Source: Siphonodentalium dalli
Taxonomy: Eukaryota; Mollusca; Scaphopoda; Gadilida; Siphonodentaliidae
DNA: 64,000 nucleotides
Assembly: GCA_032622095.1 (NCBI GenBank)
Contig: CP136069.1
Span: 11,798,036-11,862,035 of the forward strand
Direction: 5' to 3'
Below are positions 56,955 through 64,000 of this stretch, piece by piece. A model generated the notes under the pieces. It was given only the letters and a program-made list of their open reading frames with translations, had not been told where the DNA came from and did no database searches. Each line of letters begins with the position of its first letter. The stretch's first letter is position 1. Both the position numbers and the translations under genes were made by a program.

Positions 56955-59505
56955 GCTCACACTCGTCAATCTCAGTGCTGTCTTCCCTTAAAATTGGCGC
57001 TCGAGAGAGGGTGTCTGATACCATCATGTCTTTGCCCTGAACGTACTCAGCTTTGACGTTAAAGCGTCGTAGAAGCATGAGAAGCCTTTGGCATCGCAAG
57101 GGAGCCTTGTCGATGTCATACTTATTAATTAAAGGTACCAACGGCCTATGATCAGTGAGCAAAGTAAACGATTCCAAACCAACGAGGTACCTTGACATTT
57201 TTTCGCATGTCCAAACTCCCGCCAGTAACTCCTCAATTTGAGCCCATTTGCATTCTGAATTTGTTAGCGTCCTCGAGCAATAGGCCACCGGAGCTAACTC
57301 TGACCCAATTTTGAGAAACAGGGTCCCACCAAGACCATAACTGGACGAGTCCGCACTTACAACGACAGGTTTGCTCTGGTCATAGTAGGCTAATGTCGGA
57401 GCAGTTGTTAATTTGGTCTTAACTACTTCGAACGCTTTCTCCTGTTCGGGTCCCCAAAACCATGCCTGTTCCTTCCTAAGAAGGTCCGTAATAGGGCTGA
57501 GGATTTTTGATAAGTTAGGCAGATACCTTCCTAGGTAATTGACCATACCTAGTAACCTCTGCAATTCCTTTACGTTCTCTGGCACCTTGAGGTATGAAAC
57601 AGCTTTAACCCGCTTGGGGTTTGGGCTGATTCCGGCCTTACTAATAATGTGTCCAAAGTACTCAAGCCTTGACTTATTAAACTCACATTTATCTTTGTTG
57701 AGTCGTAGACCTGATGACTCAATTCGCTCCAGCACCTTGGCTAACCTGAAATCGTGCTCAGCCTGATCCTTACCGTAAATGATACAATCGTCGATCAGGC
57801 AATCGACTCCTTCCAGTCCTTGGAGCAGCTCAACCAGCTTACGTTGATATATTTCCGGTGCGGAAGATATTCCGTATGGAACACGCTGAAAACAATATCT
57901 AGCGAAAGGAGTGATGAAACATGTCAGCTTGGCACTGGCAGGGTCAAGAGGAATCTGGTAAAAACTTCCAGAAGCATCGAGCTTGCTGAAATTATTCATA
58001 CCTGTGAATTTCGGCGATATGTCATCGAGATTCGGCATTATGAACCTCTCCCGCTTCACCGATTGGTTAAGCTGTTTAAGGTCTACACATATACGTACCT
58101 TTCCCGATGGTTTCAGCACAGGCACCATCGGGGCGCACCAATCTGTCGGCTCCGTCACCTCGACTATTATCCCATCGGATACTAGGCGATCTAACTCATC
58201 CTTTGTCTTGCTGAAAAGTGGAAAAGGAACCCTACGGGGTGTGGCTATGCTATAAGGTTTAGCGTCGGGCTTTAATTCGATCCGAACAGGAGAGCAATTC
58301 ACTAGCCCACTAGTACCAAACACCTCTTGGCGAATAATTTCCTCGACCCTTTTCACCAAGGGCATTGCAGTGGCAGCGCCTCTGCCCAGAAGATTGTTCT
58401 GGTGGTTACCCAATACAACAAATATCCGAAAAGCGTAACATTTACCCTCCCGGAAAGTTTCAGCAATAAATTGACCCTTACAATTTACACTACCCCCAGG
58501 GCTATTTAAGACGGCGTGTACTGGTTTGAGTTTGGGTCTACGTTTTAGTTTTAAGTAGGTAGGCTCAGACATGACGGTCGCATCCACTCCCGTGTCAATT
58601 TTAAAACATACATTCGACTCACATATTTTGAGACAAGTATTCCAAGGTTCACTCTTCTTCGAATCACAATCAATAGTTCCAAGTAAATACTCCGATGAAC
58701 ATGCTGAATTGGATTTGTCCTCTTCCCGCGTAACTTCGCTGACGGAGTTCTTTTTCTTATTTCGGCAACATATTGCGAAATGGTTGTATTTCAGACACGC
58801 TCGGCACTGTTTACCCTTCGCCGGGCACGTTTCTTCATTCTCGTGAAACTGATTGCATTGCTCGCAACGGCGATTTGTCTTCGGCTGCGAACTTGAATGA
58901 TTCTTCCCTTTATGACACTGTTTCTGTGACTGTCTGTTACTCTTATTTCGGATCTCATCTAAACTTGCATTATTTTGTTGAAGATTCTTAATTTGTCCCT
59001 TAACCAGCTCACTTTGTCTGGTTGTCGACACCACACTATCCAGTGTTAAATCCGGTTGAAGTTGAAGTTTCTCTGACAGTTCTGTGTCGATAATACCAAT
59101 AACTATCCTGTCTCGGATTTGCTCTGGTTTAGTGGCTTTAAAGTCACAAGTGTCCGCCAGTTCGTATAAACTACGGATATATGCTTCAACAGATTCGCCC
59201 GTTTGCTGTTTTCTATTGTGGAACCTAGCCCTTTCGTGTATAACATTCCTTTTTGGCACGAAATGTTCGTCGAACTTTTTGAACACAACGTCAAATTTAT
59301 TTTCGTCATCCCCCGCTAGTCCAAACGACTTGAACACGTTCTCCGCCTCCCGCCCCATCGCATAAATAAGTGAGGAGACCTGAACTGTCCCGTCCTCCTT
59401 GTCCAGCTTTGAAGCAGTCCGGTAGCGTGAGAAGCGCTGTTTCCACTCCGTCCATTTTGACGGTGATGCAAAGTCGAATTCCTGCGGTGAGTTAAACGTT
59501 GGCAT
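56764..59505 (-). CDS. Gag-Pol of Ty3/Gypsy element, lacking integrase
   Basis: An uninterrupted 913-codon frame from the ATG at 59505. Gag capsid-like region, about residues 10-180 (KWTEWKQRFSRY, ESVEAYIRSLYEL); two zinc knuckles, about 214-248 (CEQC...C and CRACLKYNHFAICC); protease DTG at 304-306; RT about 400-630 with FSKLDASGSF (Asp ~510) and the catalytic box CLIDDCIIYG (DD ~572-573); RNase H from about 714 with SADSSSYGLGG (Asp ~719) and TDHRPL. The region ends YVQGKDMMVSDTLSRAP (about 820-836), where a spacer and integrase would normally follow. Residues after about 850 come from translated palindromic repeats (VPKVVLWSTKSLG twice). Leu replaces the usual aromatic residue before I-D-D. 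Single-frame Gag-Pol occurs in several Gypsy lineages; I do not assign the clade. Confidence 0.88.
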   Translation of the reverse strand: MPTFNSPQEFDFASPSKWTEWKQRFSRYRTASKLDKEDGTVQVSSLIYAMGREAENVFKSFGLAGDDENKFDVVFKKFDEHFVPKRNVIHERARFHNRKQQTGESVEAYIRSLYELADTCDFKATKPEQIRDRIVIGIIDTELSEKLQLQPDLTLDSVVSTTRQSELVKGQIKNLQQNNASLDEIRNKSNRQSQKQCHKGKNHSSSQPKTNRRCEQCNQFHENEETCPAKGKQCRACLKYNHFAICCRNKKKNSVSEVTREEDKSNSACSSEYLLGTIDCDSKKSEPWNTCLKICESNVCFKIDTGVDATVMSEPTYLKLKRRPKLKPVHAVLNSPGGSVNCKGQFIAETFREGKCYAFRIFVVLGNHQNNLLGRGAATAMPLVKRVEEIIRQEVFGTSGLVNCSPVRIELKPDAKPYSIATPRRVPFPLFSKTKDELDRLVSDGIIVEVTEPTDWCAPMVPVLKPSGKVRICVDLKQLNQSVKRERFIMPNLDDISPKFTGMNNFSKLDASGSFYQIPLDPASAKLTCFITPFARYCFQRVPYGISSAPEIYQRKLVELLQGLEGVDCLIDDCIIYGKDQAEHDFRLAKVLERIESSGLRLNKDKCEFNKSRLEYFGHIISKAGISPNPKRVKAVSYLKVPENVKELQRLLGMVNYLGRYLPNLSKILSPITDLLRKEQAWFWGPEQEKAFEVVKTKLTTAPTLAYYDQSKPVVVSADSSSYGLGGTLFLKIGSELAPVAYCSRTLTNSECKWAQIEELLAGVWTCEKMSRYLVGLESFTLLTDHRPLVPLINKYDIDKAPLRCQRLLMLLRRFNVKAEYVQGKDMMVSDTLSRAPILREDSTEIDECERVPKVVLWSTKSLGTLEYQKFRYSGVPKVVLWSTKSLGTLEYQYDLYSGLPTKYLGSIRALCI

Positions 59506-59536
59506 AATTCCTGGTGTTCAAAATAGTCAGTTAGTT

Positions 59537-59550
59537 TACTTCTGACACCA
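59537..59550 (-). promoter_or_regulatory. Primer binding site, tRNA-Leu type
   Basis: On the minus strand the sequence immediately 3' of the LTR end is TGGTGTCAGAAGT, which complements a tRNA 3' end of the form ACTTCTGACA-CCA, as in many leucine tRNAs. It starts directly at the LTR boundary, as expected for minus-strand strong-stop priming. Confidence 0.75.
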
Positions 59551-59800
59551 TGTTGGAGTCTTGAGTATTCGTTTTATAGTTTTATTCTACCTATATCATA
59601 AGTATATCATAACGTATTTCCTATCAGGCGTTTTTACTCAATCTCTCCTAGCTCACCACGTGTATTCTCTTTTATACCACACATGCAGTCCCTCTGCCAA
59701 TCACATACTCGCGGCCTGCACTGTCTACACCCACGCGTACATCAGGTATATACAACAGGTTCCAAATAGTGTGATGTCTGCTGTAGGTTAAAGTAGAACA
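59551..59800 (-). repeat. 5' LTR of Ty3/Gypsy element (250 bp)
   Basis: Read on the minus strand it begins TGTTCTACTTTAACC and ends GACTCCAACA, giving TG...CA ends and a TGTT/AACA short inverted repeat. It contains GGTATAAAAGAG (TATA box, about 59670-59676) and GAATAAAAC (polyadenylation signal, about 59581-59586) in the correct U3-R order. The boundary is set by the PBS on one side and the TGTT start on the other. No second LTR is available for comparison. Confidence 0.7.
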
Positions 59801-61927
59801 TAGGTGCTCTGACGATGTTTTATTTTGTGCCCAAGTCGGGAACAGGGGGGTTACATGCAGCCCAATACAGGGAGAAGTGGCGTAGTTGTTGTCTGGAAAG
59901 TACGTTTTTTATTAATATTATGTTTTCTGTGACAATTTGATATATGTTTAAGCAAAAATCCACACATTTTTGGTGGCGTATAGGTTATAAGAAACTAAAT
60001 AATTGAAATTATGCCCCTTGGCATTTGTGTAGGGAAACTCGAGTCAGCATAACAAAAATAACGGTAGCTGAATGGTGTATAATATCTTCGGTTGTTTAAT
60101 GTGAAAGAAAACAGAAATTCATAGGTTATGTTAATTCCTCGGCCATTTGTGTGGGATTGTTCGTCAAGCGTCTACGTTGGTCGCCAAATTTGGTAGGGGT
60201 GGGGGTATTTTTATATACTGAAATTTTGTGCACAAAAGAGGGTAGTTGTGGAAATGCCAATTTAATTCCAGTAATACGTATGGTAAGGCACCATTTCTTT
60301 TTTGACAACTTATGTCCGACGTGGAGTTCTAAACGCAAAACTATTTAAAGTTTGGCTCAGTACAGTAATGAATCGTGGGCATGCCTTAACCCTAACACTG
60401 TCGCCTATGGGAAATATTTAGTTGATTTTAACGTCATGTCCCCCTCCTTTGTTAGTTACCCATGAAAGATAACTCTACAGCACCTACATGGAATGGTTCA
60501 GCATTGGTTTAAAGTGGCGAATTAAAGCTTGTAACACTTTTCTGTTTATTTTCGTAAACAATTATTACTATTGATGCTGATGTTTGCTTGTTTGATCGAC
60601 AGTTCATCTAAATGTTGATAGCAGTGACATGAATTGATGAATGGTTGTGTGAATTAGCGTGTACATTTTGTTACTTACAGGTAACTTGGATAGATAGTCT
60701 TTGTGAGGGATTCAACTTGGGTTGGAACTTTCTAACTGTTTATACTAACTCATTACACCACCATTGTTGGTAATTTGGAAAACTGATGGCCATTTCAGTC
60801 CAAACATTTTACGAAAGACAGGACTATTTCCCACCAAAGACTGGTTGGGAAACAAACTATAAGAATAATTTCGACCTAAGTTTGATCTGAAATTTCTAAC
60901 TATATATTAACGAAAGTTAATTGGGTGTTAAACATCGCTACATCACTAGATTGTTACAGAGCGATTAGGATTTAGGGGTGTCACCCATGATTTGACAGGG
61001 CTGTTACTTGATTTCTATTCACTAATATACTAACTGAACATCCTATAAATGAATGAAATGGAATATGTATAGGGTTTTTCTGCGTGGCGTCTGCTCATGT
61101 TAACCGAACATACCTCACAACAACCATGGTCTGTTCCGATCTATTATGGTATCTGAACATCCCTCGAATGAACCATGGACTGTTCCGATCTATTATGTTA
61201 TCTGAACATCCCTCACATGAACCATGGTCTGTTCCGATTTATTATGTTATACGAACATCCCTCACATGAACCATGGGCTGTTCCAATCTATTATTTTGTA
61301 ACTGAATGGGTTATAATGGACATCAAACGAACTCTCATTAGTCGGTCAGCGTTCCATTCTCATATTTGTACTCATCATTAGCAATAGATCAAAATTTGGA
61401 CAAAACGTCATTAGGAAGCTCACGTAAACGTATTCATAGTTCCATACGACAACATAATCGTAATAATTTAACATTGTTTAACATTTTTCAAAATCAAATA
61501 TGACTCATGCACTAGCCATAACCCCGAAGATTATCATTTTGTTGTCGAAAAAGTAAACAACTAATTATTGGTAGCCGTCTGAGACGTCGAAACAATATTA
61601 TGTAAACAGGTATCAAATCAAACCAATTTTGTCTTTCACGTAGCGCTAATTATTCCAACATATTATTTGGTGAAATACAATTTAATTAAAACATAAGATG
61701 GGCCTCTTGAACCCTGAATACATCTTAACCCTTTCATGACGGGAGATGGTGCAGCTTTAAATATTGTTTGTCCGTGCATTATCTTATATATCAGAGTCTC
61801 CCATATGTAGCCCAGCATATGTAAGATAATACACTGGCTTACAAGGTACATATCGATAGGCCAATGAATTGTTTGCATTGGCACAGGGTTTTCGCAAAAT
61901 GTCAATGGAACGGTTAAAGGGACCCAC
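59801..61927. other. Unrecognised spacer
   Basis: About 2.1 kb of AT-rich DNA without a credible ORF, RNA gene or known transposon end. The only structured parts are the 49-bp tandem repeat at 61106-61301 and a TTAACCCTTTCATGACGGG motif near 61727, for which I found no matching opposite end. Confidence 0.5.
61106..61301 (+). repeat. 49-bp tandem repeat, 4 copies
   Basis: GAACATCCCTCACATGAACC-type units start at 61106, 61155, 61204 and 61253, exactly 49 bp apart, each with ATGGTCTGTTCC and ATCTATTATGTTAT. The copies differ by a few bases. Confidence 0.9.
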
Positions 61928-64000
61928 GTAATTTGCAGTGTGTAATATGCAAAAAATACAAACGTCTGTAAAACATCACCCGCGGTGGGTAAATATAAAA
62001 ACAATATAATCGTCTGTAAAAACATCACTCGCAGTGGGTAAATATACAAACAATATAAACATCATTCACAGTGTGTAATATACAAACAATATAAACGTCT
62101 GTAAAAACATCACTCGCAGTGGGTAAATATACAAACAATATAAACGTCTGTAAAAACATCACTCGCAGTGTGTAATATACAAACAATATAAACATCATTC
62201 ACAGTGTGTAATATAAAAACAATATAAACGTCTGTAAAAACATCACTCGCAGTGGGTAAATATACAAACAATATAATCGTCTGTAAAAACATCACTCGCA
62301 GTGGGTAAATATACAAACAATATAAACATCATTCACAGTGTGTAATATACAAACAATATAAACGTCTGTAAAAACATCACTCGCAGTGGGTAAATATACA
62401 AACAATATAAACGTCTGTAAAAACATCACTCGCAGTGTGTAATATACAAACAATATAAACATCATTCACAGTGTGTAATATACAAACAATATAAACGTCT
62501 GTAAAAACATCACTCGCGGTGGGTAAATATACAAACAATATAAACGTCTGTAAAAACATCACTCGCAGTGGGTAAATATACAAACAATATAATCGTCTGT
62601 AAAAACATCACTCGCAGTGGGTATATATACAAACAATATAATCGTCTGTAAAAACATCACTCGCAATGGGTAAATATAGAAACAATATAATCGTCTGTAA
62701 AAACATCACTCGCAGTGGGTAAATATACAAACAATATAAACATCATTCACAGTGTGTAATATACAAACAATATAAACGTCTGTAAAAACATCACTCGCAG
62801 TGGGTAAATATACAAACAATATAAACGTCTGTAAAAACATCACTCGCAGTGTGTAATATACAAACAATATAAACATCATTCACAGTGTGTAATATACAAA
62901 CAATATAAACGTCTGTAAAAACATCATTCACAGTGTGTAATATACAAACAATATAATCGTCGGTAAAAACATCACTCGCGGTGGGTAAATATACAAACAA
63001 TATAAACATCATTCACAGTGTGTAATATACAAACAATATAAACGTCTGTAAAAACATCACTCGCAGTGGGTAAATATACAAACAATATAAACATCATTCA
63101 CAGTGTGTAATATACAAACAATATAAACGTCTGTAAAAACATCACTCGCAGTGGGTAAATATACAAACAATATAAACGCATGTAAAAACATCACTCGCAG
63201 TGTGTAATATACAAACAATATAAACATCATTCACAGTGTGTAATATACAAACAATATAAACGTCTGTAAAAACATCATTCACAGTGTGTAATATACAAAC
63301 AATATAATCGTCGGTAAAAACATCACTCGCGGTGGGTAAATATACAAACAATATAAACGTCTGTAAAAACATCACTCGCGGTGGGTAAATATACAAACAA
63401 TATAAACGTCTGTAAAAACATCACTTGCAGTGGGTAATATACAAACAATATAAACATCATTCACAGTGTGTAATATACAAACAATATAAACGCATGTAAA
63501 AACATCACTCGCAGTGTGTAATATACAAACAATATAAACGCATGTAAAAACATCACTCGCAGTGTGTAATATACAAACAATATAAACATCATTCACAGTG
63601 TGTAATATACAAACAATATAAACGCATGTAAAAACATCACTCGCAGTGTGTAATATACAAACAATATAAACATCATTCACAGTGTGTAATATACAAACAA
63701 TATAAACGTCTGTAAAAACATCACTCGCGGTGGGTAAATATACAAACAATATAAACGTCTGTAAAAACATCACTTGCAGTGGGTAAATATACAAACAATA
63801 TAAACGCATGTAAAAACATCACTCGCAGTGTGTAATATACAAACAATATAAACATCATTCACAGTGTGTAATATACAAACAATATAAACGTCTGTAAAAA
63901 CATCACTCGCGGTGGGTAAATATACAAACAATATAAACGTCTGTAAAAACATCACTCGCAGTGGGTAATATACAAACAATATAAACATCATTCACAGTGT
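61928..64000 (-). repeat. Minisatellite of alternating long (48/49-bp) and short (36-bp) units
   Basis: All units share the core ATACAAACAATATAA. Long units carry ACATCACTCGCAGTGGG and add CGTCTGTAAAA (or CGCATGTAAAA). Short units carry ACATCATTCACAGTGTG and lack that addition. They occur in irregular mixed order for more than 2 kb and run off the window. Open minus-strand frames up to 145 codons are products of the repeat. Confidence 0.95.

Larger units (their letters stand above)
56955..59800 (-). mobile_element. Ty3/Gypsy LTR retrotransposon, 3'-truncated
   Basis: A minus-strand element with, in order, a 5' LTR (59551-59800), a primer binding site, and one fused Gag-protease-RT-RNase H frame that stops being recognisable near 56955. 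There the palindromic GGTACTC repeat begins. The integrase, polypurine tract and 3' LTR are missing, and a second copy of the LTR was not seen downstream. No 5-bp target duplication can be checked because one end is lost. Confidence 0.88.

Noticed and set aside
61724-61925. piggyBac-like TTAACCCTTTC end near 61727
   Set aside because: No inverted partner (GAAAGGGTTAA) was found; GGTTAAAGGGA near 61914 is not a match.
61928-64000. Long minus-strand frames (up to 145 codons, YIVCILHTVND-type repeats)
   Set aside because: They are translations of the 36/48/49-bp minisatellite with no start context or domain.
1-64000. Telomeric TTAGGG-type repeats
   Set aside because: No run of TTAGGG or CCCTAA was seen, so a chromosome end is not shown directly.

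Overview
This window is eukaryotic, most likely a marine invertebrate genome; the combination of transposon families suggests a mollusc, amphioxus or similar animal, but the sequence does not settle which. I see no host protein-coding gene, rRNA or bacterial-style operon. Nearly all of it is mobile DNA and satellite, as expected of heterochromatin or a repeat-dense (perhaps subtelomeric) region.

Layout: (1) 1-13.1 kb holds two head-to-tail copies (about 6.48 kb apart, nearly identical) of a 5'-truncated DIRS-order, Ngaro-like tyrosine-recombinase retrotransposon. Each has broken RT/RNase H, a tyrosine recombinase, an SGNH-hydrolase ORF, a GC-rich 3' non-coding part, a short 32-bp minisatellite and an AT-rich segment bounded by about 160-bp terminal inverted repeats (both TIRs are present only at 11.3-13.1 kb). 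(2) 13.1-42.95 kb is a large array of the same 32/34-bp minisatellite, interrupted by two almost identical 7.36-kb Penelope-like elements (21.1-28.5 and 28.9-36.2 kb), which lie in a 7,739-bp tandem duplication. (3) 42.95-44.49 kb is a short unique stretch with a probable tRNA-derived SINE. (4) 44.49-51.5 kb is a third, minus-strand copy of the Ngaro-like element. It is the most complete: Gag, RT/RNase H, recombinase and an uninterrupted SGNH ORF. (5) 51.5-56.7 kb is mostly unrecognised sequence with palindromic GGTAC motifs and a satellite of about 280-340 bp. (6) 56.95-59.80 kb is a minus-strand Ty3/Gypsy retrotransposon with a 250-bp 5' LTR and a tRNA-Leu-type primer binding site, cut off before the integrase. 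(7) 59.8-61.9 kb is unrecognised, and 61.93-64.0 kb is a second minisatellite made of long (48/49-bp) and short (36-bp) units that continues past the window.

How the parts relate: the Ngaro-like 3' end carries the same 32-bp unit that forms the large array, and the Penelope-like elements sit inside that array. The three Ngaro copies share the same frameshift and in-frame stop in pol, so they probably multiplied as DNA copies of a dead element. The Penelope-like RT is an intact 791-residue frame with recognisable RT motifs and no visible GIY-YIG endonuclease. Downstream of it lies an unrecognised ORF that is itself repeated and decaying.

Many long open frames here begin only at TTG or GTG. 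I moved starts to the first ATG where one fits and say so where none exists.
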